Shown: positions 16,506 through 28,204, counted from the first letter of the stretch. The stretch is 42,601 bases of DNA from Lysobacter antibioticus (GCF_000731095.1 NZ_JMTZ01000027.1:1-42601); one strand, 5' to 3'. Program-made: numbers and translations. The notes: generated by a model not told the origin, from the letters alone.

Positions 16506-17753
16506 ATGCAACCCATCCTCGCCGCGCTCGTCGATTCGTCGATCTTCATCCTGTTGTCCTGGGGCATCTGGCGCCTGTTGGGCCGCTCGATACCGCTGGC
16601 GGTAGTGCCGATCGCGATCGGCCTCGGGCTGGCAGCGATGGGCGGCCTGCCGGCGCAGGTCGGCGTGCCCTCGGCCGTCGGCGACCGGTTCGGCTGGGTC
16701 GGGGTGCTGGCGCTGGCCTTCACCGCCGGCCTGGAGACCCGCCACGGCGGAGATCCAGCCGCGCCCTCGCCGGCGGCCGCGCGTGCGCTCGGCTCGTCCC
16801 TGCCCCGTTTCGTGCTCAGTGCCGCGCTGGCGCTGGCGCTGCCGTTCCTGGTCGGCACGGTCGCCGCCCATGCTTATTTCACCGGCCTGCCCGGCTGGGC
16901 GGCGCCACGGGGCCAGGGCTGGCTCGGCGCGGTCGCGATCGGGCTTTGCGTCGCGGTCAGCGCCTTGCCGGTCCTGATCGGCATCGTGCGCGAACTCAAG
17001 GCCGAGCACCGCGCCTTGACCCAGGTAGCGGTCGGCATCGCGGTCGTCGACGACGCGGTGCTGTGGGTCGGCCTGGCGGCGTTACTGTTGATCGCCGACG
17101 GCGGCGCCGGTTTCGCCGGCTGGTCGGGGCTGGATGCGCTCGCGGTCGTGGTGCCGCTGGTTCTCGCCGCGGCCGCCGCGGTGGCCGAACGCAAGGCCTG
17201 GATGCCGCCGAAAATCGCGATCTGGCTGGCCATGCCGCTGTACCTCGGCGCCTGCTCATGGGCCAGTTCGCAACTGGGGCTGCACGCGCTGCTAGGCGCC
17301 TACTTCGGCGGCGCGATCATGGCGCCGAGCTGGATCCGGCGCTTGCCGGTCGAACGGATCGGCCAGTTCGCCCTGGTCGGCCTGGCGCCGCTGTTCTTCG
17401 GCCACAGCGGCCTGCGCATCGACGGCGACGCGCTCGGTTGGAGTTCGCTGCAGGCCACCGTGGCCCTGCTGGCCCTGTCGGTCGCGGCGAAGCTGGTCGC
17501 CTTGCTGATCTGCCCGCCGTCGACGCGGTTCTCACGCCGCGACGCGCTGGCGATCGGCGCGCTGCTGCAATGCAAGGGGCTGATGGAGATCGTCGCGGCG
17601 ACCGTGCTGCGCGACAAGGGACTGTTGTCGGGACCGGCCTACGCCGCGCTGGTCATGCTGGCGGTGCTGTCGACCGTGCTGACCGGCCCGCTGTTCCGTT
17701 CGATCGTGGGGCGTCGCAGCGCCGCCCCGGATGCCGATCGCGAATACGTCTGA
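16506..17753 (+). CDS. CPA2-type cation:proton antiporter
   Basis: Integral inner-membrane protein that should exchange Na+ or K+ for H+, supporting pH and cation homeostasis. 415 aa with about 11-12 hydrophobic segments, starting at ATG 16506 directly in the first (ILAALVDSSIFILLSWGIW). The paired acidic residues expected in the transport core are visible in AVVDDAVLW (about residue 180), and the second core helix is GLHALLGAYFGGAIMAP, matching the glycine-rich discontinuous helix of Na+/H+ exchangers. No cytoplasmic Rossmann (TrkA-N) domain follows, unlike KefB/KefC. It is a single gene, convergent with ispH 42 nt away. The exact ion is not decidable from sequence. Confidence 0.85.
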   Translation: MQPILAALVDSSIFILLSWGIWRLLGRSIPLAVVPIAIGLGLAAMGGLPAQVGVPSAVGDRFGWVGVLALAFTAGLETRHGGDPAAPSPAAARALGSSLPRFVLSAALALALPFLVGTVAAHAYFTGLPGWAAPRGQGWLGAVAIGLCVAVSALPVLIGIVRELKAEHRALTQVAVGIAVVDDAVLWVGLAALLLIADGGAGFAGWSGLDALAVVVPLVLAAAAAVAERKAWMPPKIAIWLAMPLYLGACSWASSQLGLHALLGAYFGGAIMAPSWIRRLPVERIGQFALVGLAPLFFGHSGLRIDGDALGWSSLQATVALLALSVAAKLVALLICPPSTRFSRRDALAIGALLQCKGLMEIVAATVLRDKGLLSGPAYAALVMLAVLSTVLTGPLFRSIVGRRSAAPDADREYV

Positions 17754-17795
17754 GCGAGCGGCCGAAGCAACCGCTCGAGCGACCGGGCCGAGCCC

Positions 17796-18746
17796 TCAAC
17801 CGACCAATTGCAGGCGCAGTTCCTTGGGCAGGGCGAAGACCATGTTCTCGGGCTCGCCGTCGAGTTCGTTGACGCGCTCGGCGCCGAGTTCGCGCAGGCG
17901 TTCGATCACGCCGCGCACCAGCACCTCGGGCGCCGAAGCGCCGGCGGTGATGCCGATGTGCTTGCGGCCGCGCACCCAGTTCGGGTCGATCTCGATCGCG
18001 CCGTCGATCAGGTGGGCCTCGACGCCCTCGCGCTCGGACAGCTCACGCAGGCGGTTGGAATTGGAGCTGTTCGGCGAGCCGACCACCAGCACCAGGTCGC
18101 AACGCGCGGCCAGCGCGCGCACGGCGTCCTGGCGGTTCTGGGTGGCGTAGCAGATGTCGTCGTGGCGCGGGCCCTGGATCGCCGGGTACTTCGCGCGCAT
18201 GGCCTCGATGACCGCGCGGGTGTCGTCGACCGACAAGGTGGTCTGGGTGGTGTAGGCCAGGTTTTCGGGTTGGTCGACTTCGAGCGCGGCGACGTCGTCG
18301 ATGTCCTCGACCAGATAGATCCGGCCGGAACCGGCTTCGCGCCGCCATTGGCCCATCGTGCCTTCGACTTCCGGATGGCCTTCGTGGCCGATCAGGATCA
18401 CGTCGCGGCCGGCGCGGCAGTGGCGCGAGACTTCGAGGTGGACCTTGGTCACCAGCGGGCAGGTCGCATCGAAGACCTTCAGGCCGCGACGATCGGCTTC
18501 CTCGCGCACGGCCTTGGACACGCCGTGGGCGCTGAAGATCACCGTCGCGCCGTCGGGCACTTCGTCGAGTTCTTCGACGAAGACCGCGCCGCGGTGTTTG
18601 AGGTCGTCGACGACGAAGCGGTTGTGCACGACTTCATGGCGCACGTAGATCGGCGCGCCGAGCGTCTCGATGGCGCGCTTGACGATCTCGATCGCGCGGT
18701 CGACGCCGGCGCAGAAGCCACGGGGGTTGGCGAGGATGACGTCCAT
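17796..18746 (-). CDS. ispH: 4-hydroxy-3-methylbut-2-enyl diphosphate reductase
   Basis: Last step of the MEP isoprenoid pathway: reduces HMBPP to IPP and DMAPP with a [4Fe-4S] cluster in the cytoplasm. 316 aa, normal length. The three cluster Cys are present at residues 12 (RGFCAGV), 96 ([11 protein letters not shown]) and 198 (ICYATQNRQ). The substrate His residues (EVVHN, SAHGV) and the acidic EGHPEVEGT loop are also intact. ATG 18746 has only a distant AGGAG (about 12 nt). A TACAAT hexamer lies just upstream, so ispH may have its own start site with a very short leader. It closes the murJ-ribF-ileS-lspA-ispH gene row but is separated from lspA by 259 nt of repeat DNA, which is unusual for this otherwise tight cluster. 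Confidence 0.97.
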   Translation of the reverse strand: MDVILANPRGFCAGVDRAIEIVKRAIETLGAPIYVRHEVVHNRFVVDDLKHRGAVFVEELDEVPDGATVIFSAHGVSKAVREEADRRGLKVFDATCPLVTKVHLEVSRHCRAGRDVILIGHEGHPEVEGTMGQWRREAGSGRIYLVEDIDDVAALEVDQPENLAYTTQTTLSVDDTRAVIEAMRAKYPAIQGPRHDDICYATQNRQDAVRALAARCDLVLVVGSPNSSNSNRLRELSEREGVEAHLIDGAIEIDPNWVRGRKHIGITAGASAPEVLVRGVIERLRELGAERVNELDGEPENMVFALPKELRLQLVG

Positions 18747-18773
18747 GGGGGCATTGTACTCCTGGCTGAGGAG

Positions 18774-19010
18774 CTGAGGAGTGAGCTAGGAGGAGTGAGG
18801 AGTGAGCAAAAAGCGCTCCCGCTCACCTCTCGTTCCCGGATTCGCTGAACGAGCCGCAGGGACCGCGATCCCGATGGCGCCGGCAACGATGGTCGAGTCC
18901 GCGATGTTGAACGAGGGCCAGTGACAGTCGCGCCAGAACGACGGGATGAACTGAGTGGAAGAAATCAAGAGCCAAGGCTTCAACTCACTCCTCACTCCTC
19001 TCCGCTCACT
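18774..19010. repeat. Inverted purine-rich repeat arms framing the lspA fragment
   Basis: The left arm (about 18774-18806) is built of GAGTGAGGAGTGAG-type units. The right arm (about 18981-19010) carries the complementary CTCACTCCTCACTCC. The two face each other across about 170 nt that contain a copy of the lspA 3' end. Similar arms recur at 40672-40757. Confidence 0.75.
18820..18952 (-). pseudogene. Duplicated 3' fragment of lspA
   Basis: About 133 nt match the last 133 nt of lspA (19003-19135) at a fixed offset of 183 nt with scattered substitutions. The translation retains [19 protein letters not shown] against [19 protein letters not shown] in LspA, including the second catalytic Asp, then diverges at the end. 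It lacks the first four-fifths of the protein and has no plausible function as a peptidase. Confidence 0.85.
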
Positions 19011-19503
19011 TCTCGCTCTCGGGCTTGCTGAACAAGCCATAGACCGCGATCCCGATCGCGCCGGCGACGATGGCCGAGTCGGCGATGTTGAACGAGGGCC
19101 AATGATAGTCGCGCCAGTACCACTGGATGAAGTCGACGACGTGGCCGTGCAGCATGCGGTCGATCACATTGCCGATCGCCCCGCCGATCACCAGGGCGTA
19201 CGGCAGCGCGGTCTTCCAGTCGCCGCGCGCGGCGCGCGACAGCCAGTAGGCGAGCAGGCCGCTGATGCCGACGGCGAGAATCGCGAAGAAATACTTCTGC
19301 CAGCCGCCGGCGTCGCTGAGGAAGCTGAAGGCCGCGCCAGTGTTGTAGCTGCGGTACCAGTTCCAGAAACCGTCGATGACCGGCACCGCGGTGTATTCGG
19401 GCAAGGAACTCAGCACCCAGGCCTTGCTGAGCTGGTCGAGCACGATCACGACCATCGAGACGATCAGCCAGGGCAATGCGTTCTTGCGGGGGGTATCGGT
19501 CAT
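19006..19503 (-). CDS. lspA: Lipoprotein signal peptidase (signal peptidase II)
   Basis: Inner-membrane aspartyl protease that removes the signal peptide from diacylglyceryl-modified prolipoproteins, including those in this window. 165 aa, four membrane helices. Catalytic aspartates are D115 (GNVIDR) and D142 (FNIADSAI), and the NTGAAFSFL motif (54-62) is intact. ATG 19503 follows GAAGG at short spacing. It lies 85 nt after ileS in the usual ileS-lspA order. The gene itself is complete; its 3' end is duplicated downstream. Confidence 0.97.
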   Translation of the reverse strand: MTDTPRKNALPWLIVSMVVIVLDQLSKAWVLSSLPEYTAVPVIDGFWNWYRSYNTGAAFSFLSDAGGWQKYFFAILAVGISGLLAYWLSRAARGDWKTALPYALVIGGAIGNVIDRMLHGHVVDFIQWYWRDYHWPSFNIADSAIVAGAIGIAVYGLFSKPESEK

Positions 19504-19588
19504 AAGCCTTCGGTTCTACGGATCGGTGCGAAACCGGTGGATTGAAGCGGCCGCGCGCGATGCCTCGCCGCGCGCGGCCGTGTTGCGG

Positions 19589-22540
19589 TCAGAACCAGTG
19601 CCGATCCTCGCCCTCGCCCGCCACGTTGTCGACGCAGCGGCCACAGAGCTCGGGATGCTCGGCGACGGCGCCGACATCGGCGCGGTAATGCCAGCAGCGC
19701 ACGCACTTGCTCTTGGCGGTCGGTACGGCGAGCACCGCGATGTCCTTGATGCCGTCGTCGGCGACCACTTCGACATCGCCGCTGATGAACAGGAAGCGCA
19801 GCTCCTCGGCCAGCGGCGCCAACCAGTTCTGGTCGGACACACCGCAGCGCAGCGAGATCTCGGCCTCGAGCGCGGCGCCGATCTGGCCGGCGGCACGCAT
19901 CGGTTCCAGGGTCTTGGCGACGCTGTCGCGCAGCGCGAGCAAGCGCTCGAACTCTTCGTTCGACAAGGCGGCGTCGGCCGGCAACAGGGCCAGGCCGTCG
20001 TACCAGGTGGTGAACAGGACGTTGTCTTCGCGCGCGCCGCGTTCGGTCTGCACCGGCAGGTGACGCCACATCTCGTCGGCGGTGAACGCCAGGATCGGCG
20101 CGATCCAGCGCACGAAGGCTTCGGAGATGCGGTACATCGCGCTCTGCGCCGAACGGCGGCCGCGCGAATCCTCCTGCATCGTGTACAGGCGGTCCTTGGT
20201 CACGTCGAGGTACAGCGAGCCCAGGTCGACGCTGCAGAAGTTCGACAGCAGTTGCACGATCTCGGCGAAGTCGTAACGGTCGTAGGCCGAGGCGATGCGG
20301 TCCTGCAGTTCGGCGGCGCGATGCACGATCCAGCGGTCCAGCGCGACCATGTCGGCCAACCCGACCAGATGCTGACCGGGGTCGAAGCCGGCCAGGTTGC
20401 CGAGCAGGAAGCGCGCGGTGTTGCGGATGCGCCGGTAGACGTCGCCGTTCTGCTTGAGGATGGCGTCGGACACCGTCATCTCATTGCGGAAATCGGTCGA
20501 GGCCACCCACAGGCGCAGCACGTCGGCGCCCATCGCGTCGGTGACTTTCTCCGGCGCGAGCGCGTTCTGCATCGACTTCGACATCTTCTTGCCTTCGGCG
20601 TCGACGGTGAAACCGTGCGTCAACACCTGCCGGTACGGCGCCGCCGCGTCCATCGCCACGCCGCTGAGCAGCGCGCTGTGGAACCAGCCGCGGTGCTGGT
20701 CGGAACCTTCCAGATACAGATCGGCCGGCTTGCGCAGCCCGTCTTGCGGACGCTGTGCCAGCACGCATTCGTGGCTGGTGCCGGAGTCGAACCAGACGTC
20801 GAGAATGTCGTTGACCTTCTCGTAGCCCTCGGCCTCGTCGCCGAGCAGTTCTTCGGCGGTCATCGAATACCAGGCGTCGACGCCTTCGCGCTCGACCCGG
20901 TCGGCGACCTGATGCATCACCTCGACCGTACGCGGATGCGGCTCGCCGGTTTCGCGGCTGAAGAACAGCGCGATCGGCACGCCCCAATAACGCTGGCGCG
21001 AGATGGTCCAGTCCGGACGCGCCTCGATCATGTTGTAGATGCGCGCCTCGCCCCAGCCCGGCACCCAGGACACGCCGCCGATCGCGGCCAACGCATCGCG
21101 GCGCAGGCCGGCCTGCTCCATCGAGATGAACCACTGCGGCGTGGCGCGGAACACCACCGGCGTCTTGTGACGCCAGCAATGCGGATAGCTGTGCTTGAGA
21201 CGGCCGGTCGCGAGCAAGGCGCCGCGCTCGCGCAACACCTCCAGCAGGAGCGCGTCGATCTTGAAGATGTGCTGCCCGGCCAGTTCGTGCGCGCCCGCCG
21301 GCGGCGTCGACGGCAGGTAACGGCCGCGCGCATCGACCGGATTGATCTGCGCGGCGCTGTAGCGCTCGATCAGGCCGTACTTCAGCGAAACCACGTAGTC
21401 CTCCTGGCCGTGGCCGGGCGCGGTGTGCACCGCACCGGTACCGGCCTCGACGGTGACGTGGTCGCCGAGCAACACCGGGATTTCGCGGTCGTTATAGAAC
21501 GGGTGCTGCAAGCGCAGGCCCTCGAAGGCCTCGCCCTTGTGCGAGGACCAGTCGCGGCTTTCCACGCTATGCCCTTGCTTGAGCGCATCGGCGGCGGTGA
21601 TCGCGGCGAGCACGCCGCCGATCAGTTCGCTGGCGACCAGCAGGTATTCCGGGCGCTGGCCCGGCTCCTTGAACAGCGATTCTTCGCTCGGCTCGATCCG
21701 CACCAGCGAATACTCGACCTGCGGCCCCATCGACACCGCCAGGCTGGCCGGCAGCGTCCACGGCGTGGTCGTCCAGATCGGCACCGACAACGGCGCGCCG
21801 TCGTCCTCGATGCCGAAGGTGTCGAACACCTTCTTGCGCTCGATTACCGGATAACGCACGTAGATCTGGGTCGATTCCTTGTCCTGGTACTCGATCTCGG
21901 CCTCGGCCAGGGCCGAGCCGCAGTCGAAGCACCAATGCACCGGCTTGGAGCCGCGCACCAGATGACCGCGCTCGACGATCTTGGCGAGCGAACGGATGAT
22001 GTCCGCCTCATAGCGGAAATCCATGGTGCGATAGGGGTTGTCCCAATCGCCGATCACGCCCAGGCGCTTGAAGCCGCGGCGTTGCAGATCGATCTGGGTG
22101 GCGGCGTACTCGCGGCACTTGGCGCGGAATTCGGCGGCGTCGAGCTTGTCGCCGACCTTGCCGAATTCCTTCTCGACCTTGTGCTCGATCGGCAGGCCGT
22201 GGCAATCCCAGCCCGGCACGTAGGGCGCGTCGAAGCCGGACAGCAGCTTGGACTTCACCACCACGTCCTTGAGCACCTTGTTGACCGCGTGACCGATGTG
22301 GATCTCGCCGTTCGCATAGGGCGGGCCGTCGTGCAGCACGAAGCTACGCTGGCGGTCCTTCACCTTCTCGCGAATTCGCCCGTACAAGCCTTCGCTTTCC
22401 CAGCGCGCCAGGGTTTCCGGTTCGCGCTTGGGCAGGTCGCCGCGCATCGGGAAATCGGTCGCCGGCAGCAACAAGGTGCTCTTGTAGGGATTGGCGGGAG
22501 CGGATTGGCTCGGGTCTTTGGCGGTCACAGCAGCTCTCAT
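19589..22540 (-). CDS. ileS: Isoleucyl-tRNA synthetase
   Basis: Class I synthetase that charges tRNA-Ile, with editing of valine. About 983 aa from ATG 22540, which overlaps the ribF stop as ATGA; GTG 22528 four codons later is the main alternative. HIGH is at residues 81-84 ([11 protein letters not shown]) and KMSKS at about 652-656. The C-terminal zinc finger has four Cys (CVRCWHY and LCGRCVDNV), as in bacterial type I IleS. The frame remains open far upstream across ribF, but that is a shadow. It is co-transcribed with ribF upstream and lspA downstream. Confidence 0.96.
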   Translation of the reverse strand: MRAAVTAKDPSQSAPANPYKSTLLLPATDFPMRGDLPKREPETLARWESEGLYGRIREKVKDRQRSFVLHDGPPYANGEIHIGHAVNKVLKDVVVKSKLLSGFDAPYVPGWDCHGLPIEHKVEKEFGKVGDKLDAAEFRAKCREYAATQIDLQRRGFKRLGVIGDWDNPYRTMDFRYEADIIRSLAKIVERGHLVRGSKPVHWCFDCGSALAEAEIEYQDKESTQIYVRYPVIERKKVFDTFGIEDDGAPLSVPIWTTTPWTLPASLAVSMGPQVEYSLVRIEPSEESLFKEPGQRPEYLLVASELIGGVLAAITAADALKQGHSVESRDWSSHKGEAFEGLRLQHPFYNDREIPVLLGDHVTVEAGTGAVHTAPGHGQEDYVVSLKYGLIERYSAAQINPVDARGRYLPSTPPAGAHELAGQHIFKIDALLLEVLRERGALLATGRLKHSYPHCWRHKTPVVFRATPQWFISMEQAGLRRDALAAIGGVSWVPGWGEARIYNMIEARPDWTISRQRYWGVPIALFFSRETGEPHPRTVEVMHQVADRVEREGVDAWYSMTAEELLGDEAEGYEKVNDILDVWFDSGTSHECVLAQRPQDGLRKPADLYLEGSDQHRGWFHSALLSGVAMDAAAPYRQVLTHGFTVDAEGKKMSKSMQNALAPEKVTDAMGADVLRLWVASTDFRNEMTVSDAILKQNGDVYRRIRNTARFLLGNLAGFDPGQHLVGLADMVALDRWIVHRAAELQDRIASAYDRYDFAEIVQLLSNFCSVDLGSLYLDVTKDRLYTMQEDSRGRRSAQSAMYRISEAFVRWIAPILAFTADEMWRHLPVQTERGAREDNVLFTTWYDGLALLPADAALSNEEFERLLALRDSVAKTLEPMRAAGQIGAALEAEISLRCGVSDQNWLAPLAEELRFLFISGDVEVVADDGIKDIAVLAVPTAKSKCVRCWHYRADVGAVAEHPELCGRCVDNVAGEGEDRHWF

Positions 22541-23544
22541 GCAGGTGTTTGGGTCGCTGCCGCAAGCGGAGCCGGCAACGGCGCGGCGGCGCGTTGCGAG
22601 TCCAGTCGCAGCAGACCGCGCGCCTGTTCGGCATCGCGGTGCATTTGCTCGGTCAGCGCCGGCAAGTCGGGGAATTTCAATTCGGGACGCAGGTGGGCGA
22701 CGAATTCGACCTCGATGCGTCGACCGTACAGGTCGCCGTCGAAGTCGAACAGATGCGCTTCGAGCAAGGGCTCGACCCCGGCGACGGTCGGCCGCGTGCC
22801 CAGGCTGGACACCGACGGCCAGGGGCGGTCGCCGACACCGTGGACCCAGGTCGCATAGATCCCCGACAAAGCCGGGGTCTTGCCGCCGAAGCGCAGGTTG
22901 GCGGTCGGAAAGCCGAGCGTGCGGCCGAGTTGCTGGCCGCGCACGACGTGGCCGCCGATCGCATAGCGGCGCCCGAGCCAGCGCGCGGCGGCGGCGAAAT
23001 CGCCGGCCAACAGCGCCTCGCGGATGCGCGTGCTGGACACGCGCTCGCCGTCCAGCAATACCGGTTCGATCTCGTGCGCGCTGAAGCCCTGGCCCTCGGC
23101 CCTGCCCTCTTCGCCCATGCGCCGCAGCAGGGCGATGTCGCCGCCGCGGGCCTTGCCGAAACGGAACTCCGGGCCGACCCAGACTTCGCGTGCGGACAGG
23201 CGTTGGACCAGCACACGGCGTACGAACTCCTCGGCGCTCAAGGCGCTGAGACGACCGTTGAAACGCAGCAGGCCGACCTGGTCGGCCTCCAGCGCCAGCA
23301 AGCCTTCGGCCTTGGCGCGGGGCAACAACAAACGCGGCGGCGGTGCGGCCGGAGCGAAGAACTCGCGCGGCAGCGGCTCGAAACTCAGCGCGACTGCCTC
23401 TACGCCCAAGGCGCGCGCGCGCGAAACCGTGTGGCGCACCAACGCCCGATGCCCGAGGTGCAGGCCATCGAAGGCGCCGATGCAGACCACACTGCCGTGC
23501 GGGCACCGCGGCCCGCCCTCGACGTCACGAAACAGCCTGCTCAT
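22537..23544 (-). CDS. ribF: Bifunctional riboflavin kinase / FAD synthetase
   Basis: Converts riboflavin to FMN and then FAD. 335 aa. The N-terminal nucleotidyltransferase domain shows [10 protein letters not shown] (residues about 23-32) and the SSTRIREAL segment (about 168-176). The C-terminal flavokinase domain has LGFPTANL and GIYATWV. Start ATG 23544. The stop overlaps the ileS start by ATGA, so translation of the two is probably coupled. An Ala/Pro tail ([15 protein letters not shown]) extends beyond the usual domain end. Confidence 0.96.
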   Translation of the reverse strand: MSRLFRDVEGGPRCPHGSVVCIGAFDGLHLGHRALVRHTVSRARALGVEAVALSFEPLPREFFAPAAPPPRLLLPRAKAEGLLALEADQVGLLRFNGRLSALSAEEFVRRVLVQRLSAREVWVGPEFRFGKARGGDIALLRRMGEEGRAEGQGFSAHEIEPVLLDGERVSSTRIREALLAGDFAAAARWLGRRYAIGGHVVRGQQLGRTLGFPTANLRFGGKTPALSGIYATWVHGVGDRPWPSVSSLGTRPTVAGVEPLLEAHLFDFDGDLYGRRIEVEFVAHLRPELKFPDLPALTEQMHRDAEQARGLLRLDSQRAAAPLPAPLAAATQTPA

Positions 23545-23710
23545 TAGTGTCCGGCGTGGGGACCCGGACGAACCGGGACATTGCGTGAAGGATGAATCAG
23601 GAAGTATAGCCGCCGCCCGCCGCTCTCAACGGTGCCGCTGAACACGGCCGCCAATCTCAACGAGGCCGAGGCGGCGGGCGATTCGCGATGCCGGCCCTGG
23701 CGAAGCGCGT

Positions 23711-25345
23711 TCAATGGCCGCGCAGATCGCGCATGCGGATGCCCTGCAGCCACAGCGCGGCGCCGTAGAACGCCCCGCCCGCACCGACCACGACCGCGAG
23801 CTTCCAGGCGCGCTCCCACCACGGCCAACCGGTCCAGCCGGTCCAGAACCACAACAGCCCCAGCACCACGACCGTCATGGCCACGCTGGCCACCGCGATC
23901 TGGCGCAGGAAGCGGCCCCAGCCCGGCTGGCGCGCATAGACCTTCGAACGGCGCAGGTACCAGGCCAGTTGCAGGGCGTTGACCCAGCCGGCGATGGCGA
24001 TCGCCAGGGCCAGGCAGGCATGCGCGCCGGGCACTTCGCCGAGCGCCCGGCGCAGGTCGCCGCCGCTGCTGTGCAGGGCGGCGCGGCCGGCTTCGGTCAG
24101 GTACAGCACCGCCAGCAACAGGCCCGCGGTCGAGACCAGGTTGACGATCACCGACACCACCGCCGACTTGACCGGGGTCTTGGTGTCCTGGCGCGAATAG
24201 AACGCCGGCGCCAGCACCTTCACCAGCAGGAAGGCCGGCACCGCGATCGACTGCGCCATCAGGCTCAGGCGGATCATCGCGGTGTCGTGGGCGGTCAGGC
24301 GACCGTACTGGAACAGCGACGCGACCAGGGGCTCGGCGCACAGCACCAGCCCGAGGCAGGCCGGCACGCCGATCAGCAGGCACAGGCGGAAGCCCCAGTC
24401 CAGACCCTTCGAGAAGCCCTGCGGGTCGGTCGCGGCATGACGCTTGGACAAATGCGGCAGGATCACCGTGCCGATGGCGACACCGAACATGCCCAGCGGG
24501 AATTCGAGCAGGCGGTCGGTCAGGTACAGCCAGGTCACGCTGCCGGCGATCAGGAACGAGGCCATCGCGGTGTTCAGCAACAGGTTGACCTGGGCCACCG
24601 ACGAGCCGAACAGGGTCGGCACCATCAGCCGCATGATCTTGCGCACACCCTCGTGCGCCCCGCCCCAGCGCGGCCGCGGCAGCAGTCCCAGCTTGGCCAG
24701 CGCCGGCAACTGGAAGCCCAGCTGCAGCACGCCGGCGAGCAGGACGCCCCAGGCCAGGGCCAGCACCGGGTTCAGGCCCATCGGGCTGAACACCCGTTCG
24801 GCGCAGACCGCCGCGGCGATCATCGACAGGTTCAGCAACACCGGCGACAGCGCCGGGATGGCGAACTTCTCGTAGCTGTTCAGCACCCCGCCGACCAACG
24901 AGGCCAGGGAGATGAACAGGGCGTACGGGAAGGTGATCTGCAGCATCTGGGTCGCCATCCGGTACTGCTCGCTGCCGGGCTCGAAACCCGGGGCGAACAG
25001 CGCCATGACCCAGGGCGCGGCGAAGATCACCACCGCGGTCAGGACCAGCAGGAAGGCGCTGAGGGTGCCGCTGACCCGGTCGATCAGCTCCTTGACCGCG
25101 GCCTGGTCGTGTTTTTGCTTGTACTCGGCCAGGACCGGCACGAAGGCCATCGAAAACGAGCCCTCGGCCGACAGCCGGCGCATGAAATTGGGGATCCGGA
25201 AGGCCACGAAGAACGCGTCCATGGCCGGGCTGGCCCCGAACACCACCGCATAGACCTGGTCCCGGATCAGGCCGGAAACCCGCGAAATGAAGGTCATCGC
25301 GCTGAAAATGGCCGAAGAACGCAGCAAGCCGCTACCCTTGCTCAT
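23711..25345 (-). CDS. murJ: Lipid II flippase MurJ (MviN)
   Basis: Polytopic inner-membrane MOP-superfamily flippase that moves lipid II to the periplasm for peptidoglycan synthesis. 544 aa, about 14 hydrophobic segments. The N-terminal SRVSGLIRDQVYAVVFGAS and AFRIPNFMRRLSAEGSFSMAF motifs are characteristic, with the Arg residues of the central cavity present. Start ATG 25345 (MSKGSGLL), preceded by GAGGGCGGGG; the open frame nine codons further upstream is less likely. Divergent from rpsT, with 127 nt between the starts, the common gammaproteobacterial arrangement. Confidence 0.96.
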   Translation of the reverse strand: MSKGSGLLRSSAIFSAMTFISRVSGLIRDQVYAVVFGASPAMDAFFVAFRIPNFMRRLSAEGSFSMAFVPVLAEYKQKHDQAAVKELIDRVSGTLSAFLLVLTAVVIFAAPWVMALFAPGFEPGSEQYRMATQMLQITFPYALFISLASLVGGVLNSYEKFAIPALSPVLLNLSMIAAAVCAERVFSPMGLNPVLALAWGVLLAGVLQLGFQLPALAKLGLLPRPRWGGAHEGVRKIMRLMVPTLFGSSVAQVNLLLNTAMASFLIAGSVTWLYLTDRLLEFPLGMFGVAIGTVILPHLSKRHAATDPQGFSKGLDWGFRLCLLIGVPACLGLVLCAEPLVASLFQYGRLTAHDTAMIRLSLMAQSIAVPAFLLVKVLAPAFYSRQDTKTPVKSAVVSVIVNLVSTAGLLLAVLYLTEAGRAALHSSGGDLRRALGEVPGAHACLALAIAIAGWVNALQLAWYLRRSKVYARQPGWGRFLRQIAVASVAMTVVVLGLLWFWTGWTGWPWWERAWKLAVVVGAGGAFYGAALWLQGIRMRDLRGH

Positions 25346-25363
25346 CGCCCCGCCCTCTTCCAG

Positions 25364-25392
25364 TTGACGCAACCCACTGAATCGCCCATACT
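25364..25392 (+). promoter_or_regulatory. Sigma-70 promoter of rpsT
   Basis: TTGACG (25364-25369) and CATACT (25387-25392) with an exact 17-nt spacer. It implies a leader of about 73 nt before the GTG start, long enough for translational autocontrol by S20, which is known in E. coli; that control is inference here. Confidence 0.75.
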
Positions 25393-25472
25393 TTTGGGTC
25401 TGATTTTCCGTAACTGCATTTCACCGCCCAGTTTCATTAACGCTTTTCACCAAATATTCCAGGAATCCACTC

Positions 25473-25742
25473 GTGGCAAACATCAAGTCCGCCAAGAAGC
25501 GCGCCAAGCAGACTGTCGTGCGTAACGCCCGTAACGCCAGCCAGCGTTCGATGCTGCGTACCGCCGTCAAGAAGGTGCTGAAGGCCCTCGGCGAGAACGA
25601 CGCCGCCAGTGCCAAGTCCGCGTTCGACGTCGCTCAGCCGATCCTCGACCGTTTCAGTGCCCGTGGCCTGATTCACAAGAACAAAGCTGCCCGTCACAAG
25701 AGCCGCCTGTCGGCCCGCATCAAGGCACTGGCAGCCGCCTGA
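25473..25742 (+). CDS. rpsT: 30S ribosomal protein S20
   Basis: Binds 16S rRNA in the small subunit. 89 aa, very basic, beginning [13 protein letters not shown] as expected of S20. The start is GTG (25473) with AGGA 8 nt upstream. Non-AUG starts are typical of rpsT and are linked to autoregulation in E. coli. Single gene with its own promoter and terminator. Confidence 0.97.
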   Translation: MANIKSAKKRAKQTVVRNARNASQRSMLRTAVKKVLKALGENDAASAKSAFDVAQPILDRFSARGLIHKNKAARHKSRLSARIKALAAA

Positions 25743-25764
25743 TACGTCGCTCGCGACGTGACGC

Positions 25765-25794
25765 AAAAGCCCGGCTTCGGCCGGGCTTTTTCGT
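25765..25794 (+). terminator. Rho-independent terminator of rpsT
   Basis: An 11-bp stem (AAAAGCCCGGC, 25765-25775, with 25780-25790) capped by a TTCG tetraloop and followed by TCGTTTT. It is almost symmetrical in A and T flanks, so it may also act on the minus strand for obgE, which ends at 26029. The 234 nt between here and obgE show no gene. Confidence 0.9.
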
Positions 25795-26028
25795 TTTGCG
25801 GCCGATGCCGCGACGGACATGTCGGCGGAGTTCTTCGCGCTGTGCACCGCACGCATCATCGGCGCCATCGGTGAAGCGAATTTGAAGTCGAGCAGGCCCA
25901 CGGCAACGCCCGCGCTCGAACGCGCCGGACTCAGTACCTGCGCAACAGCGAACGCGTCGCCCACGGCAAGGCCGCGACGCATCGCGCGCCGCAGCCTGGA
26001 TTGATTCGGGTTCCGGCGAGCCTGCGGC

Positions 26029-27229
<1,201 letters not shown>

Positions 27230-27235
27230 TACAAA

Positions 27236-27258
27236 CGAAAAACCCCGCCGAAGCGGGG
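27236..27258 (-). terminator. Terminator after rpmA
   Basis: Minus-strand stem CCCCGC/GCGGGG with a TTCG tetraloop (27243-27258) followed by TTTTTCG. It lies 25 nt after the rpmA stop and may end, or attenuate, the rplU-rpmA transcript before obgE. Confidence 0.85.
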
Positions 27259-27283
27259 CTCCTCGCAGTGCGTCGCGCCAGAA

Positions 27284-27544
27284 TTACTCGGCGGCGACGA
27301 CACTGACGGTGCGGCGCTTCTTCAGGCCCTTAGTCGAAAACTCGACCTTACCGTCGACCAGCGCGAACAGCGTGTGGTCGCGACCGAGGCCGACGCCGGC
27401 GCCCGGATGGAACTGGGTGCCGCGCTGACGCACGATGATGTTGCCAGCTTCGATGGCCTGACCGCCGTAGATCTTCACGCCCAAGTACTTCGGGTTGGAG
27501 TCGCGGCCGTTGCGGGTGGAACCTACGCCCTTTTTATGTGCCAT
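27284..27544 (-). CDS. rpmA: 50S ribosomal protein L27
   Basis: Located near the peptidyl-transferase centre. 86 aa, starting [16 protein letters not shown], which is the conserved N-terminus that reaches the P site. Start ATG 27544, 12 nt after rplU. No N-terminal processing extension is present. Normal length and composition. Confidence 0.98.
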   Translation of the reverse strand: MAHKKGVGSTRNGRDSNPKYLGVKIYGGQAIEAGNIIVRQRGTQFHPGAGVGLGRDHTLFALVDGKVEFSTKGLKKRRTVSVVAAE

Positions 27545-27556
27545 GGCGGCTTCTCC

Positions 27557-27877
27557 TTACTTGTTGTCGCCACCGGCAATGCCGGTGATCTCGATTTCGG
27601 TGTAGTGCTGACGGTGGCCCATCTGCTTGCGATGGTGCTTACGACGGCGGAACTTGACGATGCGCACCTTGTCGGCGCGGCCGTGGCCGACGACCTTGGC
27701 GGTGACGCTGGCGCCCTTGAGCGCGTCGCCGAGCGTGACGCCTTCGCCGTTGCCGAGCATCAGCACGGTGTCGAACTTGATTTCGCTGCCGGCTTCGACG
27801 TCGAGCAATTCGACGCGGAGCTTTTCGCCTTGCATCACGCGGTATTGCTTACCGCCGGTGACGAGAACTGCGTACAT
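27557..27877 (-). CDS. rplU: 50S ribosomal protein L21
   Basis: Binds 23S rRNA in the large subunit. 106 aa, beginning [14 protein letters not shown] and carrying the basic [16 protein letters not shown] segment of L21. ATG 27877 follows AGAGGA. The open frame upstream of this start is not supported. First gene of the L21/L27 pair, read from the promoter at 27941-27970. Confidence 0.98.
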   Translation of the reverse strand: MYAVLVTGGKQYRVMQGEKLRVELLDVEAGSEIKFDTVLMLGNGEGVTLGDALKGASVTAKVVGHGRADKVRIVKFRRRKHHRKQMGHRQHYTEIEITGIAGGDNK

Positions 27878-27940
27878 GACCAGGATTCCTCTGTAGTTAT
27901 TTTGGTCGCTGCCGCGCCCAAGCGGGCGGACAGAAGCGGA

Positions 27941-27970
27941 ATTGTAGCGGTGCCAAGGGCTTAGGGTCAA
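27941..27970 (-). promoter_or_regulatory. Sigma-70 promoter of rplU-rpmA
   Basis: Minus strand TTGACC (27965-27970), an 18-nt spacer and TACAAT (27941-27946). The implied leader of about 57 nt contains a GC-rich inverted repeat (GCCCGC TTG GGC region, about 27915-27930) that could be a regulatory hairpin. Confidence 0.75.
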
Positions 27971-28204
27971 ATCGCCCCAGCTTTGGTCCGCCGCCGCCCC
28001 AGCCGCGCCGGGCGGCCCCGGCCTGTCGCCCACTCGAAGGTGCCTTCTAGTGTGCTTTCAATGTGCTTTCTTGACCACTTGTGCCCGTTCGTGGCCGTAC
28101 GGACGCCGTCCGTCCGCCGGGTCGCGTCCGTGCGCAAAAAAAGCCGGTTCGACTGTGCAAATCCTGGCGGGAACATGATAAATCGGCGGTGCGCGTCCAT
28201 TTTT

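Noticed and set aside
17754-17795. Terminator between the antiporter and ispH
   Set aside because: A GAGCGG/CCGCTC inverted repeat is present but has a 9-nt loop and no T-run on either strand.
19376-22858. 1160-codon plus-strand open frame opposite ileS
   Set aside because: GC-rich codon bias of ileS keeps the antisense frame open. The translation is His/Arg/Gln-rich with no domain, and IleS has all its motifs on the minus strand.
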